Under the pieces are notes generated by a model. That model ran no database searches. It saw only the letters and a program-made list of their open reading frames with translations, and was not told the origin of the DNA. Shown one piece after another: positions 23,847-32,647 of a stretch of 49,168 bases of DNA. Position numbers and translations under genes: made by a program. The DNA is taken from positions 1-49,168 of the forward strand of contig NZ_CATNLY010000002.1 of assembly GCF_950100655.1 (NCBI RefSeq). Reading direction: 5' to 3'. Origin of the DNA: Pleomorphomonas sp. T1.2MG-36 (lineage in GTDB: Bacteria > Pseudomonadota > Alphaproteobacteria > Rhizobiales > Pleomorphomonadaceae). Numbering within the stretch: the first letter of the stretch is position 1; every line of letters begins with the position of its first letter.

Positions 23847-25442
23847 TCAGCTGATGGCTTCCGTGGCGGCCCTCTGGATGGCCAGGCCCGCCTCGTACTG
23901 CCTCAGCCAGGCGCCGTAGCCCTTCACGTCTTCGGCGTCGGGCTTCGCCACATCCAGCTTGGCGCCGGCGAACACCCGCTCGTTGAGGTAATCGCCAAGA
24001 ACCTTGCCCTTGCCGCTGCGGAGGTACTCGGCCAGCACGGCGATGCCCCAGGCGCCGCCCTCGCTGGCCGTGTCGCCCACCGTCACCGGCGCGCCGATGG
24101 CCGCCGCCAAGAGGCGCTGGGCCACGCCGGCCGTCTTGAACATGCCGCCGTGGGCGAACATGCTGTCGAGCTTCACGCCCTCTTCGGTGAGCACGTTCAT
24201 GCCGAGGCTGAGCGTGCCGAAGGCGGCGTAGAGCTGGGTGCGCATGAAGTTGGCAAGGTTCAGGCGGCTGCCGGGGGTGCGCACCACCAGCGGACGGCCC
24301 TCGGTGAGGCCGGTGATCGGCTCGCCGGCGAGATAGTTGTAGGCGAGCAACCCGCCGCCATCGGCCTCGCCCTTCAGCGCCGCCTCGAACAGCGCGCCGA
24401 ACACGGCGTTGGCGTCCGACTTGCCGCCGATCGCCTTGGCAAATTCCGTGAACACGCCGGCCCAGGTGCCGAGCTCGCTGGCGCCGTTGTTGCAGTGGAC
24501 CATGGCAACGAGATCGCCGCCCGGCGTCGTCACGATGTCGAGTTCCTCATGCACCGTAGTCAGCGGCTTTTCCAGCACCACCATGGCGAAGATCGAGGTG
24601 CCGGCGCTGATGTTGCCGGTGCGCGGCGCCACGGCGTTGGTCGCCACCATGCCGGTGCCGGCGTCGCCTTCCGGCGGGCAGACCGGGATGCCGACAACGA
24701 GCTTGCCGGTGGGGTCGAGCAGCTTGGCGCCCTCGGCGGTCAGCGAACCGGCGTCCTCGCCGGCGACCAGCACCTTCGGGAATAGCTTCGGCGCGTCGAG
24801 ACCCGGCTTATGGGCCTTCACCATCTCGCCGAAGCGCTTCATCATCGGCGCGTCGTAATCATGGGTGGCGGCATCGATCGGGAACATGCCCGAGGCGTCG
24901 CCGACGCCGATCACCTTCTGGCCGGTCAGGCGCCAGTGGACGAAGCCGGCGAGCGTGGTGATGAAGGCGACGTTGCCCACATGCGGCTCGTTGTCGATCA
25001 CCGCCTGATAGAGATGGCTGGCCGACCAGCGGAGCGGGAAGTTGAAGCCCAGCGTCTTGGTCAGCTCGGCGGCGGCGCGCTCGGTGTTGGTGTTGCGCCA
25101 GGTGCGGAACGGAACGAGCAGCTTGCCGGCGGCGTCAAACGCCAGATAGCCGTGCATCATCGCCGAGAAGCCGAGAGCGCCGACGCGGGTCAGATCGACG
25201 TTGTAGCGCGTCTTCACGTCGGCGGAGAGCGCGGCGAAGGACGCCTGCAAGCCGGCCCAGATCGCCTCTTCCGAATAGGTCCACAGGCGGTCGACGAACT
25301 GGTTCTCCCAGCCGTGCGTGCCGGTGGCCAGCACCTCGTGATCCGGCCCGATCAGGCAGGCCTTGATGTTGGTGGACCCGAGCTCGATGCCCAGCGATGT
25401 GCGTCCCTCGGCGATCGCCGCGGCCATGGCCTGCTGCGTCAT
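23847..25442 (-). CDS. FGGY-family carbohydrate (pentulose-type) kinase
   Basis: The 531-residue protein is a FGGY sugar kinase, which transfers phosphate from ATP to a keto-sugar or polyol. The N-terminal phosphate loop is SLGIELGSTNIKACLIG (Glu replaces the usual Asp), the substrate region includes GFSAMMHGYLAFD and FRTWRNTNTE, and the catalytic Asp lies in CPPEGDAGTGMV. The C-terminal ATPase signature spans MFAHGGMFKTAGVAQRLLAA and TASEGGAWGIAVLA. Length and the L-arabinose/fucose-isomerase gene 16 kb away suggest a role with that enzyme, but xylulose, ribulose or fuculose cannot be separated. AGGGAG precedes the ATG; a terminator follows. Confidence 0.88.
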   Translation of the reverse strand: MTQQAMAAAIAEGRTSLGIELGSTNIKACLIGPDHEVLATGTHGWENQFVDRLWTYSEEAIWAGLQASFAALSADVKTRYNVDLTRVGALGFSAMMHGYLAFDAAGKLLVPFRTWRNTNTERAAAELTKTLGFNFPLRWSASHLYQAVIDNEPHVGNVAFITTLAGFVHWRLTGQKVIGVGDASGMFPIDAATHDYDAPMMKRFGEMVKAHKPGLDAPKLFPKVLVAGEDAGSLTAEGAKLLDPTGKLVVGIPVCPPEGDAGTGMVATNAVAPRTGNISAGTSIFAMVVLEKPLTTVHEELDIVTTPGGDLVAMVHCNNGASELGTWAGVFTEFAKAIGGKSDANAVFGALFEAALKGEADGGGLLAYNYLAGEPITGLTEGRPLVVRTPGSRLNLANFMRTQLYAAFGTLSLGMNVLTEEGVKLDSMFAHGGMFKTAGVAQRLLAAAIGAPVTVGDTASEGGAWGIAVLAEYLRSGKGKVLGDYLNERVFAGAKLDVAKPDAEDVKGYGAWLRQYEAGLAIQRAATEAIS

Positions 25443-25610
25443 TGTCTCTCAACTCCCTAAGTCTGGTGTCCGCTTCTCGCGGCGACCTCCATGATCGTTA
25501 TCCTCACCATACCGCAGGACGCCTGTCGATGAGTAGTGACAGGTAGGGATGAGGATATGGAGGATGCTGCAGTTTGAGGGAGCAACGGGGAGATGGCCGC
25601 ACGCGGCGGC

Positions 25611-25898
25611 CTACACCCCGTACTCGCCGACCATCGCCGAGGTGATGCAGGCGATCAGCCCGAACAGCAGCTGCCGCGCGCGGACGCCTTCCTCGGAGTT
25701 GATCGGGCAGTGCTCGGTCAGCGCGCGCGCCTCTCCGTAGACGTCGGCATAGCGTGCGATCACGGCCGAGTTGCATTCGGCCTGCGCCTTGCGCACCTGC
25801 TGGGCGAAATCGTCGAGCGCCGCCTGGAACAGCTGTTCGGCGCGGCCGAACAGGCGGTCTCGATTCTCCTCGGATATCGGCATCTGGGTCACGGCCAT
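25611..25898 (-). CDS. Small hypothetical protein, last gene of the HD-GYP/chemoreceptor operon
   Basis: The 95-residue protein is not recognised. It starts MAVTQMPISEENRDRLFGRA and has amphipathic helices rich in Ala, Gln and Glu (EQLFQAALDDFAQQVRKAQA, ECNSAVIARYADVYGEAR). A hydrophobic C-terminal stretch LLFGLIACITSAMVGEYGV could be a buried or membrane-touching helix. The ATG at 25898 has an excellent GGAGGAG ribosome site; an in-frame ATG 48 bp upstream does not. It follows the chemoreceptor by 70 bp on the same strand, so it is likely co-transcribed and may be an accessory of the receptor. Confidence 0.6.
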   Translation of the reverse strand: MAVTQMPISEENRDRLFGRAEQLFQAALDDFAQQVRKAQAECNSAVIARYADVYGEARALTEHCPINSEEGVRARQLLFGLIACITSAMVGEYGV

Positions 25899-25968
25899 CG
25901 CGGGCTCCTCCGGCGAATGGATGTGTCGTGCCCCGGGGCGCGGCAAAGCGCCCCGGGCGTGGGAAACG

Positions 25969-27651
25969 TCAGGCGATGGCGGCGAGGTCCCTGACGAAGG
26001 TTTCCACCGACGTCTTGAGGTTGGCCGCCTTCTGCGACAGCCCGCCCGACATGGTCATCAGCTGGGTGGAGGCGGCGCCGGTCATCTCCGCCGCCTGTCC
26101 GACGCCGGAAATGTTCTGCGTCACCTGCGCGGTGCCGGTGGCCGCCTGCTGGCAGTTGCGGGCGATCTCGTCGGTGGTGGCGCCCTGCTGCTCCACGGCG
26201 CTGGCGATGGCCGCCGACACGTCCTTGATGCCGCTGATGGTCTTGATGATCTCCGACATGGAGCTGACGGTGCCATGGGTGGCGGACTGAATTTCCGACA
26301 CCTTCACCTCGATCTCCTGCGTCGCCTTGGAGGTCTGGTCGGCCAGCTGCTTCACTTCGGCCGCGACGACGGCAAAGCCCTTGCCGGCTTCGCCCGCCCG
26401 CGCCGCCTCGATGGTGGCGTTGAGCGCCAGGAGGTTGGTCTGGTCGGCGATGCCACGGATCAGGTTGATGACGTCGCCGATGGCCGAGGCGGCCTCGGCC
26501 AACGTGGCGATGCGCTCGTTGGAGGCCTGCGCCTCATGGAAGGCGCTGTCGGCGATCTCGGCCGAATGGGTCACCTGCGCGGCGATCTCGCGCACCGAAA
26601 CGGCCATCTCCTCGGAGGCGGCGGCCACGGTCTGCACGTTGGTGGCCGCTTCCTCGGCGGCGGCGGCCACGGCCTGCGCCTGGCGCGAGGTTTCCTCGGC
26701 GGTGGCCGACAGCCCGCGGGCGCTGGCTGCGACCTCGTCGGAGGTCTGGGCGAAGATGCTGGCCATGTCCTGCATCTCGACAACGAAGCGCTCGCCCACC
26801 TCGTTGCGGTGGACCACCGAGAGGTTGGCGGCCTCCTCGGCCTCCCTCTGCTGCTCGCGAACCGTTTCCGCCTGCTGGAGATCGGCACGCAGCTTGAGCA
26901 GCGAACTGGCGATGGCGCCCACCTCGTCCTTGCGGTCGGTGTGCGGAACGTCCACCTGCAGCTCGCCGCGCCCCAGCGCTTCCATCACCGAGAGCGACTG
27001 CTTGACCGGACCGACGATGAAGCGGCGCGTCAGGACGACCGAAACGCCGATCACCAGAAGGCTGCTCAGCACCATGATGAGGATCGAGACGACCTCGGCC
27101 CGGAAGGCGATGTCGTCGGCGGCAAGGTCGAGCCGGTCGCGCTCGGCGACGATCCCCTCGTTGAAGACCACCGCCTCGTCCGCCTGCTTGTCGATGGCCG
27201 CGATGCAGCCGTCCCGCATGGTGCGGAAGGGCGAACCGGCGGCCTTCACCATGCTCAACGCGCCCTTGCAGGGGCCGTTGATCACCTGCTTGGCCTTCTC
27301 GGCCAGCAAGGCGAGCTTTTCGGCCCCCTCGGGGTAGGCCTTAGCAGCGAGCGCGATCTGTTGCTCGTAGCTTTTCATCGCCTTGTCGACCATGGCTTCG
27401 GCCGCCACGGCGTCCTCCCGCGTGCTGGCGATCGCCGTAGCCAGGAGTCCTGCCTCGGCTTGGCGGATGTCGCGGTTGCTGCGAGCCAGCGCCGTGGTCG
27501 CCGATGCCGGACCGTCGATGATCCTGCCATTCACCTGATTGACGGCGTCGATTTGCATCGCCGCATAACCGATGACGCCGCATGAGACGACGGCCAACAG
27601 CGCGAGCAGGCAGATGACCTTCCACTGAAGGGCCAGATTCTTGAACGACAC
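25969..27651 (-). CDS. Methyl-accepting chemotaxis protein
   Basis: The 560-residue receptor has TM1 at about 9-32 ([20 protein letters not shown]), a periplasmic helical sensor domain (about 33-183, two cysteines), TM2 at about 185-207, HAMP, and a signalling coil with tip [17 protein letters not shown] (near 402-419). No CheR/CheB tether at the end. The start is a GTG at 27651, chosen because AGGAG lies 8 nt before it; upstream in-frame ATGs at 27672 and 27714 have no such site. It lies between an HD-GYP gene (73 bp upstream) and a small protein gene (70 bp downstream), all on one strand. Confidence 0.93.
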   Translation of the reverse strand: MSFKNLALQWKVICLLALLAVVSCGVIGYAAMQIDAVNQVNGRIIDGPASATTALARSNRDIRQAEAGLLATAIASTREDAVAAEAMVDKAMKSYEQQIALAAKAYPEGAEKLALLAEKAKQVINGPCKGALSMVKAAGSPFRTMRDGCIAAIDKQADEAVVFNEGIVAERDRLDLAADDIAFRAEVVSILIMVLSSLLVIGVSVVLTRRFIVGPVKQSLSVMEALGRGELQVDVPHTDRKDEVGAIASSLLKLRADLQQAETVREQQREAEEAANLSVVHRNEVGERFVVEMQDMASIFAQTSDEVAASARGLSATAEETSRQAQAVAAAAEEAATNVQTVAAASEEMAVSVREIAAQVTHSAEIADSAFHEAQASNERIATLAEAASAIGDVINLIRGIADQTNLLALNATIEAARAGEAGKGFAVVAAEVKQLADQTSKATQEIEVKVSEIQSATHGTVSSMSEIIKTISGIKDVSAAIASAVEQQGATTDEIARNCQQAATGTAQVTQNISGVGQAAEMTGAASTQLMTMSGGLSQKAANLKTSVETFVRDLAAIA

Positions 27652-27724
27652 GACACGTGCTCCTTGCTTCATATGGTGCAACGGACCCCGGAACGATCCT
27701 CCGAGGTCGGTCATGGTGATGGGA

Positions 27725-28546
27725 TCAGGACGGGGCCACCGCGAGACCGAGGCCGGAGCCGAGGGCGCCGACGACCTGGTGGTCGAGCTTGCCCGCCTCG
27801 GCGGTGTCGGAGAGGATGCGGAAGGCGTTCTCAGCGGTTAGCGCGGCGCGATAGGGCCGGTTCTCGGTCAGCGCGCTGAACATGTCGGCGACGCTGACGC
27901 AACGGGCTCTGAGCGAGATCTGGTTGCCCATCAGCCCAAGGGGATAGCCGGTGCCGTCCAGACGCTCGTGGTGATGGCGGACGATGTCGAGAACGGCGTT
28001 CCAGCCGAACACCCGCCGGTCGCTGATGGCCTCGTAGCCGATCTCGGGATGCTGCCGGATCTTCTCCATCTCGGCCGGCTTGAGCTTGCGGGCGAGCCGC
28101 AGCAGGCCGATCGGGATCGACAGCTTGCCGATGTCGTGCAGCAACGCCCCGGCGCAGATCGAGGCATGTTCCTGGCGCTCGATCCCCAGCCGCCGGGCGA
28201 TGATCGTGACGACCTTCATCGTGTGCAGGGCGTGGCGGAACGTGCAGGCGCAGTGATGCCGAAGCGCGGTGAGAAGCGGAATGGCCTTGGCGGCCATCAG
28301 CTCATTGAAGGTCGCCTTGAGCGTGCAGATGTCGCACTCGCTGCGGACGAGGCCGGACAGGATCAGCAGAGCCGTGCGCCGTTCAGGGAAGGTCATGCCC
28401 GACAGGGTGGAGGCGATCTCCAGCGCAACGAGCCGCTTGCCGGCACTTGTTTCGGCATGGTCCGCGCTCGAAGCATCGACATCCGGACGAGCTTGTCCGG
28501 ACACATGGTGGCTCAGCCTTTCCGCCGACGACATATCGTTGAACAT
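27725..28546 (-). CDS. HD-GYP domain protein (predicted cyclic-di-GMP phosphodiesterase)
   Basis: The 273-residue protein ends in an HD-GYP domain, which hydrolyses cyclic di-GMP at a metal centre. The motifs are intact: [30 protein letters not shown] (HD), [14 protein letters not shown] (the GYP), and [19 protein letters not shown]. The N-terminal 100 residues lack a recognised sensor domain but contain a CxxC (SECDIC). Start 28546 is tentative: upstream codons exist but lack a plausible ribosome site, and ATG 28534 is a second option. First gene of a minus-strand unit with a chemoreceptor and a small protein. Confidence 0.85.
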   Translation of the reverse strand: MFNDMSSAERLSHHVSGQARPDVDASSADHAETSAGKRLVALEIASTLSGMTFPERRTALLILSGLVRSECDICTLKATFNELMAAKAIPLLTALRHHCACTFRHALHTMKVVTIIARRLGIERQEHASICAGALLHDIGKLSIPIGLLRLARKLKPAEMEKIRQHPEIGYEAISDRRVFGWNAVLDIVRHHHERLDGTGYPLGLMGNQISLRARCVSVADMFSALTENRPYRAALTAENAFRILSDTAEAGKLDHQVVGALGSGLGLAVAPS

Positions 28547-29072
28547 GCTCCCGCCCCAGTAAGAAACGACACAACCAACACAACGCGAGAAAACTTTACT
28601 CAACTTCACATCTGCCAAGTTGATTCCACCCATCACGCGAGGTGAGGGCGCGAATAGAGCGACAGACGAGGGCAGGAAGACCAGACGGGAACGGGAGAAC
28701 AACCTCCGTTCGGTCAGGGTTTTCTTACCAAAATTGACGATAAGTGACGGTTTGCTGACATCCGCCTAATGCGTAATTTGTGCAAGCTCGCGCAATTTGT
28801 ACTGACAGGGGTCATCCCCCGTCCGGCCCGGCATCGAGCGCCCCGTGACGCGGTGCCGACCGCCGTCATCGGCGGGCGAGACGCAGCCCTTCGATGGGCT
28901 GTTCAAACTTTATTGTTCTCTCTCATTTGACAGTGACAAGCCGCGTGCCGGTGGCTATCGAGTAAATCCAGTTCCGAGATCGAACCCTGTCAGCACGCGA
29001 TCCGGTCGCCGTCAGCGTCTTCGCGCGACGTCGCCGAGATATGCAACCGCAGCATGTCGAGACGAGAGGCGC
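28547..29072. promoter_or_regulatory. Divergent regulatory region of HD-GYP operon and AraC gene
   Basis: No gene is seen in this 526-bp divergent gap. It is AT-richer than its flanks near 28590-28930. Imperfect direct repeats TAATTTGTGC (28774-28783) and CAATTTGTAC (28793-28802), 19 bp apart, could be AraC-type half-sites. No other structure was recognised. Confidence 0.35.
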
Positions 29073-30059
29073 ATGAAGGGCACACCAACTGGATCCGGCC
29101 GAACCAGCTACAAGAGCGTCTTCCGCGCCTTAGGCGATGTGAAGGATCTTCTGTCGGTCATCTACGACGCACCCGTTCACCTCAGGACGCTTGATGACGA
29201 CGACTTCCTGTTCCGGACAGCCAACTACGGCGACCAAGCCTTCTTGCTCTGCGACTCCTACACCAGCGGCGTCAGGTCCTCGTTTGAATCTGACAACGAT
29301 GACATCGTTATCAAGATCCGCTCGCGCGGCGGCTACGAAATCCGCACCCGCAGCGACGACTACCACCTCTCGCACGACATCGGTTTCGCCTACACCGCCA
29401 ATCACGCCATCGGCTACTCGACGGCGGAGGCGACGGCCATCACCACGCTCCAGATCAAGCGCTCGGTTTTCGATCAAACCCTTGAACACTATTCCGAAAA
29501 TCTGCCCGCCCGCTGGTCCGGCATCCGCGAGTTTCCCATCACCGGCGGCTTCGGCAACCTGATACAGGCGCTGCTGAACCGGTACCGCGAGAACTTCGAC
29601 GGCCGGCCGCACTGCAACTTCTCCGAAACCAGCCTGCACCTCGTTCAGGACGCCGCAATCGTTGCGGTTGCCGAGCTCGTTATCAGCGGCATCGACACCG
29701 TGAAGGGCGAGCGCTTCAGCGCCTCCCGGCGCAACGTCATGCAGGCCGTCGACATGATCAACACCCAGACCGAACCGCTGACCATCCACGATCTGGCTAC
29801 TGCGCTGGGCATCAGCGTCCGCGCCTTGCAGGACGGCTTCCGCCGCCACCTCAACCAGTCGCCGCACAACCTCCTGAAGGCCGGCCGGCTGGAAGGGGCC
29901 CGGCGCGACCTGATCTCCGGCAGGGTGACCTCCGTCCGGGACGCGGCGGCCAAATGGGGCTTCAGCAACCTCGCCCGCTTCAACCACGAATATCATGCGG
30001 TCATCGGCAAGTACCCGAAGGACACGCTGGACGTCGTGCGCGACGGCGGGAAAACCTGA
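29073..30059 (+). CDS. AraC-family transcriptional regulator
   Basis: The 328-residue protein has an N-terminal cupin-like AraC-binding domain (about 15-190, similar to the AraC_binding_2 type with VHLRTLDDDDFLFR and NHAIGYSTAEATA) and a C-terminal double helix-turn-helix from about 225 (MINTQTEPLTIHDLATALGI, SVRALQDGFRRHLNQSPHNL, and GFSNLARFNHEYHAVIGKYP). It is likely a local activator. The ATG at 29073 follows GAGAGG; an in-frame upstream start would add proline- and arginine-rich residues without family character. It is divergent from the HD-GYP operon and 81 bp upstream of the S66 peptidase gene; either could be its target. Confidence 0.88.
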   Translation: MKGTPTGSGRTSYKSVFRALGDVKDLLSVIYDAPVHLRTLDDDDFLFRTANYGDQAFLLCDSYTSGVRSSFESDNDDIVIKIRSRGGYEIRTRSDDYHLSHDIGFAYTANHAIGYSTAEATAITTLQIKRSVFDQTLEHYSENLPARWSGIREFPITGGFGNLIQALLNRYRENFDGRPHCNFSETSLHLVQDAAIVAVAELVISGIDTVKGERFSASRRNVMQAVDMINTQTEPLTIHDLATALGISVRALQDGFRRHLNQSPHNLLKAGRLEGARRDLISGRVTSVRDAAAKWGFSNLARFNHEYHAVIGKYPKDTLDVVRDGGKT

Positions 30060-30139
30060 CGGCGAACGGTCGCCGCCGCTTCCCAGGCCCGTCCGAGTCG
30101 CCCTATCCTGCCCTCCGAGTGGAGAGAGGGGGGAAGCCG

Positions 30140-31186
30140 ATGGTGTCCTGGATCAAGCCGCCGCGCCTTCGGCCGGGCGACACGGTTGCCGTCGTCTCGC
30201 CCTCCTGGGGCGGGCCGGGCAGCTTTCCCCATCGCTACGCGGCCGGCAAGCGCCAGCTCGAGGAGACCTTCGGCCTCCGCGTCGTCGAGATGCCGCACGC
30301 CCTCGCCTCGGCCGATCACCTCGCCAAGCACCCCGAGGCGCGCGCGGCCGACCTCATGGCCGCCTTCGCCGATCCCGGCATCGCCGGCATCATCGCCTCG
30401 ATCGGCGGCGACGATTGCATCCGTCTCGTGCCGCACCTCGACCTCGGCGTGATCGCCGCCAATCCCAAGGTGTTCCTCGGCTTTTCCGACACCACCGCCC
30501 TGCATTTCGCCTGCGCCGCCGCCGGCCTCCGCTCGTTCTACGGCCCCAGCGTCATGGCCGGCTTCGCCGAGAACGGCGGCATGCACCGCTACGTCGTCGA
30601 CTCCTTGCGCAAGACGCTGTTCGACGCCGAGCCGATCGGCCTCATCCCCCTCAACGACGAAGGCTGGACGGCGGCCCGCGTCGACTGGAGCCGGCCCGAG
30701 CTGCAGGAGCAGACGCGCCCGTTGCAACCGGCCGACGCCCCGCGCATCCTCCAGGGCGAGGGCACCGCGCGCGGCCACCTGTTGGGCGGCTGCGCCGAGG
30801 TGATCGAGATGGTCAAGGCCACCCCGTGGTGGCCGCCGCTCGAAGTCTGGCGCGGCGCCATCCTGTTCTACGAGACGTCGGAAGACGCGCCGCCGGCCCA
30901 GTTCATCCGCTACTGGCTGCGCAATCTGTCGGCGCAAGGCATCCTCGGCGCGCTCTCCGGCATCCTGATCGCCCGCGCCGACCCCAAGGGCGACCCCACC
31001 TATCAGGCCGCCATCGAGGTCGCCTTCATCGACTCCCTCGCCGAAGCCGGCCTCCCCGCCCTGCCCGTGCTGGCCGGCCTCGACTTCGGCCACACCCAGC
31101 CCATGCTCACCCTGCCCTACGGCGCCACCGCCGAGATCGACTGCGAAGCGGGCCGGCTGACCATCCTGGAGAGCGGGGTGCTCTGA
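30140..31186 (+). CDS. S66-family LD-carboxypeptidase-like peptidase
   Basis: The 348-residue protein is a serine peptidase of family S66 (LD-carboxypeptidase A / MccF). The nucleophile Ser lies in VFLGFSDTTALHF, the Glu of the triad probably in ILFYETSEDAPPAQ, and the His in GLDFGHTQPMLTLPYG. S66 enzymes cleave D-Ala from peptidoglycan tetrapeptides or detoxify microcin C-type compounds; which applies is not decided, but the N-terminus RLRPGDTVAVVSPSWGGPG and the W-rich middle fit the MccF-like subgroup. The ATG has a strong GAGGGGGGAAG site. It is a possible target of the AraC regulator upstream. Confidence 0.88.
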   Translation: MVSWIKPPRLRPGDTVAVVSPSWGGPGSFPHRYAAGKRQLEETFGLRVVEMPHALASADHLAKHPEARAADLMAAFADPGIAGIIASIGGDDCIRLVPHLDLGVIAANPKVFLGFSDTTALHFACAAAGLRSFYGPSVMAGFAENGGMHRYVVDSLRKTLFDAEPIGLIPLNDEGWTAARVDWSRPELQEQTRPLQPADAPRILQGEGTARGHLLGGCAEVIEMVKATPWWPPLEVWRGAILFYETSEDAPPAQFIRYWLRNLSAQGILGALSGILIARADPKGDPTYQAAIEVAFIDSLAEAGLPALPVLAGLDFGHTQPMLTLPYGATAEIDCEAGRLTILESGVL

Positions 31187-31282
31187 AACCCGCACTCGCC
31201 GTTTTCGGCTGTCATCACCCCGCGTGGCGAAAATCGGGTGTCTGGCGACAGCCGCCGTTTCCTATCTCGGTCTCCCCGACAG

Positions 31283-31330
31283 GAGCAACTCCAGCAAAAG
31301 TGGACGCCGGTTTTGCGTCCGGAGTTGCGC
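31283..31330. repeat. R2 Rhizobiales-type palindromic repeat in the SDR leader
   Basis: GCAACTCC (31285-31292) and GGAGTTGC (31321-31328) are perfectly complementary arms enclosing CAAAAGTGG and CCGGTTTTGCG. It matches the first half of the 20550-20653 element. It sits about 20 bp before the SDR start, so it may fold in the mRNA leader. Confidence 0.8.
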
Positions 31331-31349
31331 GGAAGCAAAGGAGAGACAG

Positions 31350-32099
31350 ATGGGTATCCTGGACAACAAGGTGGCGATCATCACCGGCGCATCGTCGGGC
31401 ATCGGGCGGGCGGCGGCGCTGCTGTTCGCCGCCGAGGGCGCCGCCGTCGTGCTCAATGCGCGCGGCCCGGCGGCGCTGGAGACGGTGGCCGACGATATCA
31501 AGTCCCGGGGCGGCAAGGTCAGCCTCGTCGTCGGTGACGTCGGCGAGCCCGCCTGCCAGGAGGCGCTGGTGGAAGAGGCCGTCAGCGCCTTCGGCGGCCT
31601 CGACATCGCCTTCAACAACGCCGGCACCGTCGGCGCCTTCAAGCCGCTGGCCGATCTCACGCCCGACGAATGGCGCGATACGCTGACCACCAACCTCACC
31701 TCGGCCTTCCTGGCCAGCCGCGCGCAGATCCCCGCCATGCTCACGCGCGGCGGCGGCTCCATCGTCTTCACGTCGAGCTTCGTCGGCACCAGCGTCGGCC
31801 TGCCCGGCATGGGCGCCTACGCCGCCGCCAAGGCCGGCCTGATGGGCCTCGTCAAGGCCATCGCCGCCGACTACGGCGCGCGCGGCATCCGCGCCAACGC
31901 CCTCCTGCCCGGCGGCACCGACACCGGCATGGCCGGCGATCAGGCCCAGAAGGACTGGGCCGCCGGCCTCCACGCCATGAAGCGCATCGCCGCCCCCGAA
32001 GAAATCGCCAACGCCGCCCTCTTCCTCGCCGGCCCGCACGCAAGCTTCGTCACCGGCTCGGCGCTCTACGCCGATGGAGGGAACGCGGCGGTGAAGTAA
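31350..32099 (+). CDS. Short-chain dehydrogenase/reductase (classical SDR)
   Basis: The 249-residue protein is a classical SDR: TGxxxGIG cofactor loop in AIITGASSGIGRAAALL, NNAG in AFNNAGTVGAF, catalytic Ser in IVFTSSFVGT, and the YxxxK pair in MGAYAAAKAGLMG. The C-terminus ends SALYADGGNAAVK. Arg at the second strand (VVLNARG) suggests NADP preference. The substrate is unknown; homologues are often named as glucose/ribitol-type or 3-oxoacyl reductases. The ATG at 31350 has AAAGGAGAGA just before it. An R2 repeat occupies the leader. It converges on the TIMP-like gene. Confidence 0.9.
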   Translation: MGILDNKVAIITGASSGIGRAAALLFAAEGAAVVLNARGPAALETVADDIKSRGGKVSLVVGDVGEPACQEALVEEAVSAFGGLDIAFNNAGTVGAFKPLADLTPDEWRDTLTTNLTSAFLASRAQIPAMLTRGGGSIVFTSSFVGTSVGLPGMGAYAAAKAGLMGLVKAIAADYGARGIRANALLPGGTDTGMAGDQAQKDWAAGLHAMKRIAAPEEIANAALFLAGPHASFVTGSALYADGGNAAVK

Positions 32100-32137
32100 G
32101 CGGAGACGATGGGGCGCCGGCTATGGTCAGCGCTCCC

Positions 32138-32623
32138 TTATCGGACGGGAGGCGGCGGCTCGGTTGGCTCGGCCTCCTCCTCGAACTTCGGCCCCTTGGC
32201 GTAATCGCAGATGGTCGACACGTAGTAGGTCTGCCCTTTGTACTCGACCTTCTGCAAGCCAAGCTCGAATTCTCCGAACTTCTCGTTGCGATAATAGACT
32301 GCGGCGTTGATGAACTCGCCCAGGCGCCCACAGTCTCCAAGACCGCTTCCGGTGTAGACTGGCAGAATTCGTTCGCTGTAGCTCCCCTTCAGAACCTTCT
32401 CAATCTCCACTTCGCCCCGCGCAAGTCGGATTTGCCTTTCGTCCGAGCTCCCGGCCGGAAACTCGATGCCGTAGGTGATCGTCTTCATGTAGCCCTTGAC
32501 CACAAGATCAGCGCTGGAGAACAGGTCTTGCGGCAGTTCTCCGCAACTGCAGGCGTAAGCGTCCACCGCCGTCAGCCCGAGAAGCAACACGGCAACAGGC
32601 GCCACAACACGAAACGAACCCAT
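32138..32623 (-). CDS. Secreted TIMP/netrin-like cysteine protein
   Basis: The 161-residue protein has a signal peptide (MGSFRVVAPVAVLLLGLTAV, cleavage near DAYA/CSC). The mature chain begins CSCGELPQDLFSSADLVVKG and contains VEIEKVLKGSYSERILPVYT then GSGLGDCGRLGEF. The N-terminal CSC and the ADxVxxG ... VLKG ... GDCG order match TIMP/NTR-like OB-fold proteins of bacteria, whose roles are unknown. The proline-rich tail ends PPPPVR. It is the third gene of a minus-strand unit after the DUF1963 gene (24 bp gap). Its 5' end plus the end of the DUF1963 gene recurs as a relic at 34670-34824. Confidence 0.75.
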   Translation of the reverse strand: MGSFRVVAPVAVLLLGLTAVDAYACSCGELPQDLFSSADLVVKGYMKTITYGIEFPAGSSDERQIRLARGEVEIEKVLKGSYSERILPVYTGSGLGDCGRLGEFINAAVYYRNEKFGEFELGLQKVEYKGQTYYVSTICDYAKGPKFEEEAEPTEPPPPVR

Positions 32624-32647
32624 CGAAACCTCCCTCGGAAGCCAGCC

